NCBI GenBank assembly: GCA_019509785.1
Contig: JAEKLQ010000025.1
Span: forward strand, 186,001-250,000
Direction: 5' to 3'
Length of the DNA: 64,000 nucleotides
Source of the DNA: Fibrobacterota bacterium
GTDB taxonomy: Bacteria > Fibrobacterota > Fibrobacteria > UBA11236
Position numbers and translations under genes: made by a program. The notes below the pieces were generated by a model that worked only from the letters and a program-made list of their open reading frames with translations, was not told where the DNA came from and searched no databases. This document shows, piece after piece, positions 35,185 to 43,397 of the stretch (positions are counted from its first letter, which is position 1; every line of letters starts with the position of its first letter).

Positions 35185-35278
35185 GGGGGTAAGTAAGGGT
35201 AAAGGGTACAGGGTAAAGGGTGTAGAATTGGACCCGTTCTTCCTTTACCCTTTACCCTTTACCCTTTACCCCTTCTTC
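35185..35278. repeat. heptamer repeats in inverted arrangement (GGGTAAA / TTTACCC)
   Basis: Left arm 35185-35221 holds imperfect GGGTAAA repeats; right arm 35242-35278 holds four tandem TTTACCC repeats. The arms can pair into a stem of roughly 26 bp around a 20-nt loop between the ends of the convergent DUF1003 and OsmC genes, so a bidirectional terminator is likely. Each arm also has at least four GGG tracts on one strand and could form a G-quadruplex. Confidence 0.7.
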
Positions 35279-35699
35279 AGGCCAACCGCGCGTCGAGGTT
35301 GATCGTCACGGCGGCCAGGGCCGTCGCGATGGGGCATCCCTTCTTCGTCCCTTCGGCGATCTGCAGGAACTTGGCCTGATCGATGCCAGGCACCTCGGCC
35401 TGGGTCTTCAGATCGATCTTGGTGATGCGGAAACCCGCCTCCACCTTCTCGATCCAAACGTCCGCTTCGCTTTGCACGCGCTTAGGCGAGAAGCCGGCGC
35501 GGCCCAGATCCGCCGATAGGGCCATGGAGAAGCAACCCGCCAAGGCCCCGCCGATCAATTCTTCGGGATTGCTGCCGTTGCCGTTCTCGAAACGGGAAGC
35601 GAAGGAAAAGGGCTGCTCGAACCGCCCTCCGATGGACATCTGTCCGCTTCCGCTCTTCAGGTCTCCGAGCCAGGTGGCTTTGGCTTTACGTGCCGGCAT
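35277..35699 (-). CDS. OsmC-family peroxiredoxin
   Basis: A 140-residue OsmC/Ohr-family protein that reduces organic hydroperoxides with a cysteine pair. The peroxidatic cysteine lies in GGALAGCFSMALSADL and the second in KKGCPIATALA, at family-like spacing; the SNPEELIGGALAGC context is typical of OsmC rather than Ohr. AAGGAG precedes the ATG. The stop codon lies within the right arm of the heptamer repeat. Confidence 0.88.
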   Translation of the reverse strand: MPARKAKATWLGDLKSGSGQMSIGGRFEQPFSFASRFENGNGSNPEELIGGALAGCFSMALSADLGRAGFSPKRVQSEADVWIEKVEAGFRITKIDLKTQAEVPGIDQAKFLQIAEGTKKGCPIATALAAVTINLDARLA

Positions 35700-35745
35700 G
35701 GGCTACTCCTTGGGGAAAGGTTGGATTCGTGCGAAACTAGCTTTC

Positions 35746-36546
35746 TCAGGGCAGGGACGAAAGCCGATAACTCAGCCCCAGGGACAGTCCGTATTCCCGG
35801 TCTATCCCCAATCCGGCCGGTTTGACCTCTTGACCGCCGATTTGCCCGGCGAAGGAAAAGGCCCACGGCCCCGAAGCGCGGTCCAGGCGTATCATCCCCA
35901 GGGTCGTCGCCCCGCTCCAGTTATAATCGCCCAAGCCCGCCCAGGCCCGGTAATCCCCCAGCTTCATCCCGATTCCGGCATTGCGGCCTCCGCCCCCCGA
36001 CAGGTAGGGATTGGAACCCGCGGCCTCGGCGGTGAGATAGATGGAACGGGTGACCCCCAGGCGCAGGCCCAGGACGGGGGCGATGGCCTTCTTCTCGGCG
36101 TCCTCGACCCCCAAGTTGAAAAGCGCATAGGAAAGCCCGAGGTTAACGCCCACGCGTTCCCAATCGAATCCCACATAGGCTCCGCCCTCGAAGGCCCGCG
36201 GGGAGCGGGTATCCCCCAAGGTGTTATCAGTCTTGGCGCTGTCCATCACCACGGTAAGATCCTGGACGATGAAATCGGCGTGGGTGCCGAGGGTGGTCAG
36301 GCCGGGCATCAAGCGCCGTAGGACGGAAGCGTCAGGATCCCGCGCGCCCGTTTCCATCGTATGCCGCAAAGCGACTTGGCCTTCCCAGTATTCCGAATCG
36401 AAATCGCGATGGCACCCGGAAAGATGGTAAGTGCCGCGACCGGCGGAGGCGCGCACGTAAGTACCGGAGGTATCGGGGATGTCGAAGCCCACCACGAAGG
36501 GAAGGGCGATCGTCAGCGGCAAGAGATAGGCGCGGCGTAACCGCAT
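35746..36546 (-). CDS. predicted outer-membrane protein, unrecognised
   Basis: A 266-residue exported protein with a signal peptide (about 20 residues), then alternating beta-strand patterns (AYVGFDWERVGVNLGLSYALF, AFSFAGQIGGQE, YGLSLGLSYRLSSLP), consistent with a small barrel. I do not recognise the family. A Gly-rich GGGGRN turn is visible near the middle. It is flanked by OsmC and carbonic anhydrase genes on the same strand but is probably independent of them. Confidence 0.6.
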   Translation of the reverse strand: MRLRRAYLLPLTIALPFVVGFDIPDTSGTYVRASAGRGTYHLSGCHRDFDSEYWEGQVALRHTMETGARDPDASVLRRLMPGLTTLGTHADFIVQDLTVVMDSAKTDNTLGDTRSPRAFEGGAYVGFDWERVGVNLGLSYALFNLGVEDAEKKAIAPVLGLRLGVTRSIYLTAEAAGSNPYLSGGGGRNAGIGMKLGDYRAWAGLGDYNWSGATTLGMIRLDRASGPWAFSFAGQIGGQEVKPAGLGIDREYGLSLGLSYRLSSLP

Positions 36547-36565
36547 GGAACCTCCGGACGGGAGT

Positions 36566-37192
36566 TTAACGGATTCCCAATTGGCGCATTTCGAGGATGG
36601 AGGAGACGGAAACGTCCATGTCGCGCAACAGCCCGTTGTTGATCCCGTAGATCCAGCCGTGAACGGTCAGCTCCTGGCCGGCGCTCCACGCTTCCTGGAC
36701 GATAGTGGTATTGCACACGTTGTAGACCTGGCTCACCACGTTGATCTCGCACAAGCGGTCGATGCGCTTGACCGGGTCCTGGATGGCTTCCAATTCCTTC
36801 TCGTAGTGGTAGTAAGTGTCCCGCACGTTGCGCAGCCAATTGTCGATCATCCCGTGGGGCCGGTCTTCCAAGGCCGCCGCCACGCCGCCGCAGCCGTAGT
36901 GGCCGCAGACGATGATATGCGCCACCTTGAGCACCGAGACGGCGTATTGCATCACGGAAAGGCAGTTCATATCGGTATGCACGACCAGGTTGGATACGTT
37001 CCGGTGGACGAAGAGTTCGCCGGGCAGGAGCCCGACGATTTCGTTGGCGGGCACGCGGCTGTCCGAACAGCCGATCCACAGGTACTTGGGCGATTGCTGC
37101 TTGGAAAGTTTCTCGAAGAAGTGGGCGTCCCGGGTCAAAATCTCTTTGGCCCATTGCCGGTTGTTGTCGAAGAGGCTCTGCAAAATGTCCAT
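36566..37192 (-). CDS. beta-class carbonic anhydrase
   Basis: A 208-residue beta-carbonic anhydrase, interconverting CO2 and bicarbonate. Zinc ligands and the Asp-Arg pair are visible: Cys42, Asp44 and Arg46 in GCSDSRVPAN, and His98 and Cys101 in CGHYGCGG. Length matches the Can/CynT group. I chose the ATG at 37192, which begins the family N-terminus; the frame is open further upstream. A perfect minus-strand TATAAT lies 32-37 nt upstream of the start. Bicarbonate is also the cosubstrate of cyanase, encoded 3.7 kb away. Confidence 0.93.
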   Translation of the reverse strand: MDILQSLFDNNRQWAKEILTRDAHFFEKLSKQQSPKYLWIGCSDSRVPANEIVGLLPGELFVHRNVSNLVVHTDMNCLSVMQYAVSVLKVAHIIVCGHYGCGGVAAALEDRPHGMIDNWLRNVRDTYYHYEKELEAIQDPVKRIDRLCEINVVSQVYNVCNTTIVQEAWSAGQELTVHGWIYGINNGLLRDMDVSVSSILEMRQLGIR

Positions 37193-37223
37193 ACGATTAA
37201 CGGTAATAAAATCCCGCCTGGAA

Positions 37224-37229
37224 ATTATA
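37224..37229 (-). promoter_or_regulatory. -10 element of the carbonic anhydrase promoter
   Basis: TATAAT on the minus strand, 31-36 nt upstream of the start codon, with no convincing -35 box 17 nt further upstream. A vegetative promoter is likely but unproven. Confidence 0.4.
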
Positions 37230-37245
37230 TCCGTCCCCTTCCAGC

Positions 37246-39348
37246 CTACTCCACGCCCAGGACCGCGACCAGGAAGGCCCAACGATCCGCGGTTTCCTCG
37301 ATCACCTTGGACATGGGCTTCCCGCCCCCGTGCCCCGCCTTGGTCTCGATGCGGATCAAGGCCGGGCCCGCCGCCGGGACCCCGGCCACGGCGGCCTGCA
37401 GGGCGGCGGCGAACTTGAAGCTATGCGAAGGGACCACGCGATCATCGTGATCGCCGGTCGTCAGGAGCACGGCGGGATAGGCCGTACCCGGCTTGAGGTT
37501 GTGCAAAGGCGAATACGCCATCAGGATCGGGAACGCGCCCGCATCGTCCGGGCTTCCGTAATCGGAGGCCCAGGCCCAGCCGATGGTGAACTTATGGTAG
37601 CGCAGCATGTCGAGCACGCCCACCGCCGGCAATACCGCGCCGAACAGGTCGGGCCGCTGGACCATGCAGGCCGCCACCAGCAGGCCCCCGTTACTGCCGC
37701 CGCCGATGGCCAGGCGCTTGGGCGAAGTGTAACCCTCGCGGATGAGCCATTCCGCCGCCCCGATGAAATCGTCGAAGCCGTTCTGCTTCCGTTCCAGGAT
37801 CCCGGCCGCATGCCATTCTTCCCCGTACTCCCCGCCGCCCCGGACGCAGGCTACGGCCAGCACGCCGCCCATCTCCAGCCATGGCAGGCTCCCGGCCGAG
37901 AAGGAGGGCGTGAGGCTGATGTTGAAGCCGCCGTAACCGTACAGGTATACCGGCAGGTTCCCGTCCTTCGCCAGGCCCTTCTTATGCACCAGGAAAATCG
38001 GTATCCGGGTGCCGTCCTTGGAAGGATAGAAGGCTTGCGAGGTTTCGAAGGCGGAAGCATCGAAGTCGAGCGTCGGCGCGCGGAACACCGAGCTGACATG
38101 GGTGCGGAAATCGAGGCGGTAGATGGTGGTCGGGAAGGTGAAACCCGTGAACGCGAAAAAGGTTTCCATATGGCCGCGTTCCCCGGTGAATCCGCTCACC
38201 GTGCCCAGCCCGGGCAGGGCGATCTCGCCCAAGGGCTCGCCCGCGAAAGAGAAGGTGCGCGCCACCGCGTGGGCGTCGCGGAGATAAGAGGCCACCAGCC
38301 GCTCGCCCACCGCATGCGCGCCTTCCAGGGTTTCGGGGGATTGGGGGACTATCTCCACCCAGGCGCCCGTATCGCCGTCCAAATCGACGGCCACCACGCG
38401 GCCGCGCGGCGCATCGAGATCGGTCAGGAACCATAAGCGCCGCCCGATATCGGCGGCCAAGGAATATTTCGCCCGGAAGTCGGGGATCAGCTCGCGCACG
38501 GGGGAGGCCGGATCGGTGAGGTCCTTCCAAAATACCAGGTTCTTGGGATCGGTGCCTTTCCAGACGGAAAGGATCAAGGTGCGGCCGTCTTCGCTCACTT
38601 CAGGGGAAAATCCCCAGTCGGGCTGGTCGGGACGGTGATAGATGAGATCGTCCTTCTCCTGGGGATCGCCCAAGCGATGGAAGTACAACTTTTGGAAGCG
38701 GTTGATGTCCTCCAGGCTCTCGTCGGAGCGGGCGCGCCCATCGGAGCGGGCGCTTCTGTCGAATCGGGCGCTTCTGTCGAAGCGGCCGTAAAAAAAACCG
38801 GATCCATCCTTGGCCCAGGCCACCGATGAGAACTTGATCCGTTCCAAAACGTCGGGCAGATCGATCCCGTCTTCCACGCCGCGTACGCGCCAGGTCTCCC
38901 AATCCGAACCCGAGGCCGAGGTCCCGTAGGCAAGCAGTTCCCCATCATCCGAAAGCCCCATGGTGGCCAGCGCGACGGTGCCATCGGCGGAAAAAGCGTT
39001 GGGATCGATTAGTACGCGCGGTTCCGCGTCCAAGCCGCGCTGGACATAGAGGACGCTTTGGTTCTGGAGCCCGTCGTTCTTGAAGAAGAAATAGCGGTTC
39101 CCCTTGCGCCAGGGGGTCCCGTAGCGTTCGTAATTCCATAACGCGGTGAGCCGTTGTTGGATGCGGTCGCGGGCGGGAATGGCGCGGAGGAATCCGAAGG
39201 TGAGCCGGTTCTGGGCTTCCACCCAGGCGCCGGTTTCGGGGGAATCGAGATCTTCCAACCAACGATAGGGATCGGCGATTTCGACTCCATGGAGCACGTC
39301 GCGCTGATCGGATTTACGGGTAGTGGGATAGGCAAGGGATTCCGGCAT
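37246..39348 (-). CDS. prolyl oligopeptidase (S9A family)
   Basis: A 700-residue serine peptidase. An N-terminal beta-propeller is followed by an alpha/beta-hydrolase domain with the nucleophile in GGGSNGGLLV, the Asp in TTGDHDDRVVP and the His in KAGHGGGKP. It cleaves short proline-containing peptides in the cytoplasm; there is no signal peptide. A run of repeated RFDRSA-like hexamers in the propeller (encoded at 38723-38787) is not usual for the family. I chose the ATG at 39348, which begins MPESLAYP; an upstream in-frame ATG would add 11 residues. Confidence 0.92.
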   Translation of the reverse strand: MPESLAYPTTRKSDQRDVLHGVEIADPYRWLEDLDSPETGAWVEAQNRLTFGFLRAIPARDRIQQRLTALWNYERYGTPWRKGNRYFFFKNDGLQNQSVLYVQRGLDAEPRVLIDPNAFSADGTVALATMGLSDDGELLAYGTSASGSDWETWRVRGVEDGIDLPDVLERIKFSSVAWAKDGSGFFYGRFDRSARFDRSARSDGRARSDESLEDINRFQKLYFHRLGDPQEKDDLIYHRPDQPDWGFSPEVSEDGRTLILSVWKGTDPKNLVFWKDLTDPASPVRELIPDFRAKYSLAADIGRRLWFLTDLDAPRGRVVAVDLDGDTGAWVEIVPQSPETLEGAHAVGERLVASYLRDAHAVARTFSFAGEPLGEIALPGLGTVSGFTGERGHMETFFAFTGFTFPTTIYRLDFRTHVSSVFRAPTLDFDASAFETSQAFYPSKDGTRIPIFLVHKKGLAKDGNLPVYLYGYGGFNISLTPSFSAGSLPWLEMGGVLAVACVRGGGEYGEEWHAAGILERKQNGFDDFIGAAEWLIREGYTSPKRLAIGGGSNGGLLVAACMVQRPDLFGAVLPAVGVLDMLRYHKFTIGWAWASDYGSPDDAGAFPILMAYSPLHNLKPGTAYPAVLLTTGDHDDRVVPSHSFKFAAALQAAVAGVPAAGPALIRIETKAGHGGGKPMSKVIEETADRWAFLVAVLGVE
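38723..38787 (-). repeat. 18-bp tandem repeat inside the prolyl oligopeptidase gene
   Basis: About 3.6 copies of an 18-bp unit (consensus TCGGAGCGGGCGCTTCTG on the plus strand) encode hexamers of the RFDRSA/RSDGRA type. It expands a propeller loop in frame. Confidence 0.7.
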
Positions 39349-39423
39349 CCGGAAAATATAACCCGATAAAGGGTCGCGCATTTACCCGATGCGAATAGGC
39401 ATTCCCGATCGTAAACTCCGGAT

Positions 39424-39906
39424 ATGCCCCTAAGCGTCTATCTGCTTGCCCTCATCCTGGGTTCCCGCGAGGAGTACCAGGCTTACGAGGAGTGCCGAAG
39501 CGCGCGGCAAGCCACTACGGTCTGGAGCATCGGCGCGCCGGGAGCCAAGCTTCGCGCCCGGGAGAGCCTCGAATCCCCTACCGTGGAACTTCTGCAAACG
39601 GGCGAAGACATCATCTTGATCGATCGCTTCGACGGGTCCGGGACCTACCAAGTTCGGACCGCCCGAGGTCTCCATGGGTATGTCCGGATAGACGACGTCA
39701 TCAAGGTGGTCTACCCGCCGCGGGATACGGCTTCCGAGGGATGCCCCTTGCCCAGCGTTCTCCGTTTGGTCCATCCTCTTCTCCATTACATCGCGGGTCC
39801 CATTAAGATCGATCCGGGTCCGACTCCGGAAGAACTGAAGACCCTGGAATTGGAGGAGGCGCCGCCCTCGAAAGCCCGGGACTCCGGAACCGGCCGCAAA
39901 CGATAA
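39424..39906 (+). CDS. small SH3-like-domain protein, unrecognised
   Basis: A 160-residue protein. After a hydrophobic N-terminal stretch (PLSVYLLALIL), which is too short for a confident signal, the middle resembles a bacterial SH3-like domain (GAKLRARESLESPTVELLQTGEDI, then YQVRTARGLHGYVRIDDVIKV). The C-terminal third is Pro-rich and hydrophilic. A cell-wall or structural role is inferred only from the domain type. It is divergent from the prolyl oligopeptidase gene. Confidence 0.5.
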   Translation: MPLSVYLLALILGSREEYQAYEECRSARQATTVWSIGAPGAKLRARESLESPTVELLQTGEDIILIDRFDGSGTYQVRTARGLHGYVRIDDVIKVVYPPRDTASEGCPLPSVLRLVHPLLHYIAGPIKIDPGPTPEELKTLELEEAPPSKARDSGTGRKR

Positions 39907-39933
39907 ATCTCCGAGTTGCTAATTTCCCGTCCG

Positions 39934-40341
39934 ATGAATCGCAAAAACGGAATGTTCTACCTGGGCCTGTTCCTGTTGATCGGATTCGTCTTCACGGGCA
40001 TGTATCTCCGATACCACGTCAAGCCGGCCTTGGGAGATGACATCGCCCATCGCATGATGGCCCGCGCCAATCATCTCTATTTGCTTTTCATATCCCTCTT
40101 GATCATGACCGCGTCCCAAATCGACGTTACCAGCCGCGCCGCCTGGATTCGCCGTACCACGGCCACAGGCAAGCTTCTGCTTTGCGCCTCAGGACTGCTG
40201 CTGGCGCTCGCCGTATTCACGGATCATTCGGGCGGGACCCGGGATCGCGTCACGACGTTCTATGGATGCATTGCCGCCTTAGCCGGAGGGTTGGCCCTGG
40301 CGGCCGGCGTATTCGGGCGCCGCGATTCCGGAGCCATTTAA
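39934..40341 (+). CDS. small membrane protein with about four helices, unrecognised
   Basis: A 135-residue hydrophobic protein with four likely transmembrane segments (GMFYLGLFLLIGFVFTGMYL; LYLLFISLLIMTAS; KLLLCASGLLLALAVF; FYGCIAALAGGLALAAGVF). A charged loop with His residues lies between the first two. I do not recognise the family. The ATG at 39934 was preferred over an upstream TTG because it begins just before the first hydrophobic segment. Confidence 0.5.
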   Translation: MNRKNGMFYLGLFLLIGFVFTGMYLRYHVKPALGDDIAHRMMARANHLYLLFISLLIMTASQIDVTSRAAWIRRTTATGKLLLCASGLLLALAVFTDHSGGTRDRVTTFYGCIAALAGGLALAAGVFGRRDSGAI

Positions 40342-40349
40342 TCGGAGGA

Positions 40350-40425
40350 CCCGGGCCGAGGGCGCCCGGGCGAGAAGTGGTCAGGGACCACTTCTAGGGC
40401 GGATCGGGGTCCGGTCCGATCCGCC
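40350..40425. terminator. three consecutive hairpins between convergent genes
   Basis: Three perfect stems follow one another: CCCGGGC/GCCCGGG (40350-40370), AGAAGTGGTC/GACCACTTCT with a 3-nt loop (40373-40395), and GGCGGATCGG/CCGATCCGCC with an 8-nt loop (40398-40425). They sit between the membrane-protein gene and the convergent cyanase gene; a strong bidirectional terminator is the simplest reading. Confidence 0.65.
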
Positions 40426-40459
40426 TAAATGGTTTTCCGATCTCCGTTGGCGGTTCTTA

Positions 40460-40903
40460 TCAGTAGCTCTTGTACGGCAGGAATTTCCCGCTCATGACGA
40501 TGCGTACGCGATCGCCCTTGGGATCGGGCTCCCGCGCGATGTCCATGCTGAAATCGATCGCGCTCATGATGCCGTCCCCGAACTCTTCGTGGATCAGCGC
40601 CTTCAAGGTCGTCCCATAGACGCTTACCAACTCGTAAAAGCGGTAGATGAGCGGATCGGTGGGGACCGCGGTGGGGAGCGATCCCTTGTATGGCACCGTT
40701 TGCAGCGCGGCCACGGCCTCCGGGGGGAGTTCGAAAAGCCTTCCCAAGGCCTCGGCCTGCTCAAGCGAGAAGGTCATCTGCCCCAGTAGGCCCGCGGTCG
40801 TCCACTCCTTGCTCTTGCCTACGGCCTGCGCCGCCTGGGCCCAGGCGATCCTCTTTCGCGCCTTGGCGGCCAGAACGAGCGCGGTGGCTTCGTGACGATC
40901 CAT
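40460..40903 (-). CDS. cynS: cyanase (cyanate hydratase)
   Basis: A 147-residue cyanase that converts cyanate and bicarbonate to ammonia and CO2. The conserved PTDPLIYRFYELVSVYGTTL and GDGIMSAIDFSM blocks hold the catalytic Arg88, Glu91 and Ser114, equivalent to Arg96, Glu99 and Ser122 of E. coli with an offset of eight. The N-terminal helix-turn-helix-like POU domain is present. The start at 40903 has GGGGAGG upstream. It ends the minus-strand run of porin-like and ABC-transporter genes, so imported cyanate is a possible substrate for that transporter. Confidence 0.95.
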   Translation of the reverse strand: MDRHEATALVLAAKARKRIAWAQAAQAVGKSKEWTTAGLLGQMTFSLEQAEALGRLFELPPEAVAALQTVPYKGSLPTAVPTDPLIYRFYELVSVYGTTLKALIHEEFGDGIMSAIDFSMDIAREPDPKGDRVRIVMSGKFLPYKSY

Positions 40904-40924
40904 GGTAACCTCCCCGTTAACGGT

Positions 40925-40942
40925 CGGCGGCTTAGGCCGCCG
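40925..40942 (-). promoter_or_regulatory. intercistronic hairpin between porin and cyanase genes
   Basis: CGGCGGC pairs with GCCGCCG around a 4-nt loop in the 43-nt gap before cyanase. It may stabilise the upstream message or lower read-through. Confidence 0.4.
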
Positions 40943-40946
40943 CCTT

Positions 40947-42293
40947 TCAGAAGTTGAAGGTGGGCATGAAATACAGGAACACGCCGTTTTCGCTCGGGCC
41001 GCCCTTCGCGAGGGTCGCCTTCGGAACGCCGGGGAAGGCCTGGGAGGCCGCCCCGAGCAGGTAGGCATCATCGCCGGGGATGAAGACTCCGGCGCCGAAT
41101 ACGATGTTGGACTTGGGATACCACGCGACGTGCGCTTCCAGATCGATTTCCGATCCGTAGGGATTGTCGATAGCGGACGGCGCGGCTTGGGGCGCGAAGA
41201 AATGGTAGGCGGGTTTCAAGGTCAAGCGCGAATTGCCGGTGGGCCCGGGCAGGAAGCCGAACTCGCCGTCGACGCGGTAATCCACCACGCCATAGCGGGG
41301 ATTCGCCCCGAAGTAATCCATCCAGCCGTAAAGGTTGTGGGCGAAATAGTAATTGGCCCGGTAGGTGTGGTATTGGTCATCCGTCGGATCGTCGTCGCCG
41401 CTCATGACGTCCACTCCCAGGCTCGCCTTCTGGCTGCCCATGACGATCCCCAGGCGGGTTCCCAACTGGAACGCGGCGCTGGTCTTGTCGAGATTCCTGT
41501 TGGTCTTCAGCTCTCCGGCTTGCCAGATGAACTCCTCTTCGAATGCGACGATGCCGAATTTGCCGGCGACGCGCTCGCCGTAGTATTCCAAATCGTAATT
41601 GGCCGTCGTGTCCCCGTTGTGTATGGTCGTAAGGCGATTCTGATCGTAGAAGCTATAAGCTTCCGCGACCAGGTCCGGGGTGATCTGGTGGCTGTAGTAT
41701 AGGCCCCCGAGCGCATCATGATCCTTGGTGACGGTGGCATTGGTGTCGCGCACCAGGAAAGCCATGCCGGTCAGGTTGCCGGGATCGAGGTTCAAGTTGA
41801 AGGACCAACCGTCGAACTGGCGGGAAGTAGGGCTCCATTCCAAGGTGCTCAGGAAGCGGCCGGAGCCGAGGGACATCTTCTGGCGGCCCAGGGCCGTCTT
41901 GAAAGGGCCTTGCTCCACGGCCACATAGCCTTGGGTCAGATCAACGCCGGCGCGGTTTCCCACCGTGGCCGAAGAAGGATTGTTGGCCGCATTGGGCTCC
42001 GATCCATAGTAGCGCACGTCCTGGACCTCGACCTTGATTTCGACCGACGGCGAGGGCACCGCCACGAAACCCAGGCGCGTACGCAACTGGCTGTTGAGGA
42101 GCGACTTCTTCGTCGAGGTATCGGCCATCGCTTTCACATCGTATTCGGTGCGGGTGCGGACTTGGCCGTAGAAGGGAGGCTGGGGCGTAGCATAGGGCGA
42201 TTCCGGCGGCGCCGCCGCCAGGACCGGCAGCGCGCTCAGGGCGAGCAGCGCGGTCAGGGAAAACAGGGTGATTGGGGGGTTCGGGGCTCTCAT
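40947..42293 (-). CDS. alginate-export/porin-like outer-membrane protein
   Basis: A 448-residue exported protein with a signal peptide (cleavage plausible after VLAA) and alternating beta-strands ending in a terminal Phe (FLYFMPTFNF), as in outer-membrane barrels. Segments such as SLLNSQLRTRLGF, VEIKVEVQDVRYYG and QGYVAVEQGPFKTALGRQKM resemble the alginate-export/porin-like group found with nitrogen and cyanate genes. It likely admits small anions for the ABC transporter encoded upstream. Confidence 0.78.
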   Translation of the reverse strand: MRAPNPPITLFSLTALLALSALPVLAAAPPESPYATPQPPFYGQVRTRTEYDVKAMADTSTKKSLLNSQLRTRLGFVAVPSPSVEIKVEVQDVRYYGSEPNAANNPSSATVGNRAGVDLTQGYVAVEQGPFKTALGRQKMSLGSGRFLSTLEWSPTSRQFDGWSFNLNLDPGNLTGMAFLVRDTNATVTKDHDALGGLYYSHQITPDLVAEAYSFYDQNRLTTIHNGDTTANYDLEYYGERVAGKFGIVAFEEEFIWQAGELKTNRNLDKTSAAFQLGTRLGIVMGSQKASLGVDVMSGDDDPTDDQYHTYRANYYFAHNLYGWMDYFGANPRYGVVDYRVDGEFGFLPGPTGNSRLTLKPAYHFFAPQAAPSAIDNPYGSEIDLEAHVAWYPKSNIVFGAGVFIPGDDAYLLGAASQAFPGVPKATLAKGGPSENGVFLYFMPTFNF

Positions 42294-42571
42294 ACTTCTC
42301 CTTAGAGTTTCAGGTTCAGACAGTCTTCTCCCTAGGCGGACCTGGAGGTACGCGAGCGGGCATGATGGTTTCCAAGGGCCGCCGGGAATTGTCCCGCCGG
42401 CCCGGTCGGGCCGATCTTCGGATTCGCGTGGCCGGACGGACCGGCCAGGTTTAAAGGCTCGTCACGCGCCCATGCTCGGACCACGTCCGCGGGACCGGTT
42501 CCCGCGCAGCCGACCCACCGGCTCTACGCCGCCGTCGCATGGCCGGATCCGGCGGAACCGGCCGATGGGTC
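42294..42571. other. GC-rich spacer with inverted repeats between ABC ATPase and porin genes
   Basis: No gene is seen. The spacer contains several GGCCGG-type palindromes and a long-range inverted repeat CCGGTTCC (42495-42502) with GGAACCGG (42554-42561). A partial terminator or RNA-processing region is likely. Confidence 0.4.
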
Positions 42572-43396
42572 TTAAGCTGCGGCAGCATGGCCGGTTCCGA
42601 TCAAGTACTGCAACAGTTCCTTCCGGATCGCCAGGTAATGGGAATCTTCCAAGAGCGCTTCGCGCGTGCGCGGGCGCGGGATGGGTACGTCCACCACCTT
42701 CGCGATGGTGGCCGCTGGCCCGTTGGACATCAGTACGATGCGATCCGAGAGGAACACCGCTTCGTCCACGTCATGCGTGATCATGATGACGGTTTTCCGG
42801 TTCTTCTCCCAGATGGCGGTCAATTCGTCTTGCATGCTGCCGCGGGTGAGGGCGTCCAGCGCGCCGAAAGGCTCGTCCAAGAGCAGCACCTTGGGATCGG
42901 CCGCGAAGGCGCGCGCGATGCCCACGCGCTGCTTCATCCCGCCCGATAGCTGCGGGGGTTTCTTATGGATGTGCGCGCCCAGATGCACCATCTCGACGTA
43001 GCGCTTGGCCTCGGCCAGGCGGAAGTCCTTGGGCTTATCGGGATAGACCGAATCCACGGCCACCAGGACGTTCTCCAGCACGCTTAGCCAAGGCAGGAGA
43101 GAATGGCTTTGGAAGACCACGGCCCGGTCCAGCCCGGGCGCGGTCACCTCTTTGCCGTTCACGGCCACGGTTCCGGTGGTGGGCAGGTAAAGCCCCGCCA
43201 CCAGGTTCAGCAAGGTCGACTTGCCGCAACCCGAATGCCCGATGATGCTCACGAACTCGCCCTTGCCGATGCGCAGGTCCACGCCGGCCAAGGCATGATA
43301 GCGCTTCTTGCCCGAGCCGAACAATTTGTGCACGCCGGAGATGTCCACGAATTTCGCCTCGTTCTCGGCGATTTTATCCGCCACGGGATCGCTCAT
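42572..43396 (-). CDS. ABC transporter ATPase, nitrate/cyanate type (NrtD/CynD-like)
   Basis: A 274-residue ATP-binding subunit. Walker A is IGHSGCGKST, the signature is LSGGMKQRVGIARAF, and Walker B is VLLLDEPFGALDALTRG, as in the nitrate/sulfonate/taurine group. The long N-terminal leader (MSDPVADKIAENEAKF) is slightly extended. AGGAGA precedes the ATG; it begins 1 nt after the permease stop. It energises the transporter formed with the next two genes; nitrate, nitrite or cyanate are all plausible because NrtABCD and CynABD are closely related and cyanase lies downstream. Confidence 0.92.
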   Translation of the reverse strand: MSDPVADKIAENEAKFVDISGVHKLFGSGKKRYHALAGVDLRIGKGEFVSIIGHSGCGKSTLLNLVAGLYLPTTGTVAVNGKEVTAPGLDRAVVFQSHSLLPWLSVLENVLVAVDSVYPDKPKDFRLAEAKRYVEMVHLGAHIHKKPPQLSGGMKQRVGIARAFAADPKVLLLDEPFGALDALTRGSMQDELTAIWEKNRKTVIMITHDVDEAVFLSDRIVLMSNGPAATIAKVVDVPIPRPRTREALLEDSHYLAIRKELLQYLIGTGHAAAA

Positions 43397-43397
43397 T

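Noticed and set aside
35185-35278. Telomere-like repeat
   Set aside because: GGGTAAA is not the plant-type GGGTTTA, and its inverted arrangement between convergent genes fits a terminator better.
42360-42375. Sigma-54 promoter for the porin-like gene
   Set aside because: TGGAAACCATCATGCC has the right GG-to-GC spacing but poor -24 and -12 words; an operon promoter further upstream is adequate.
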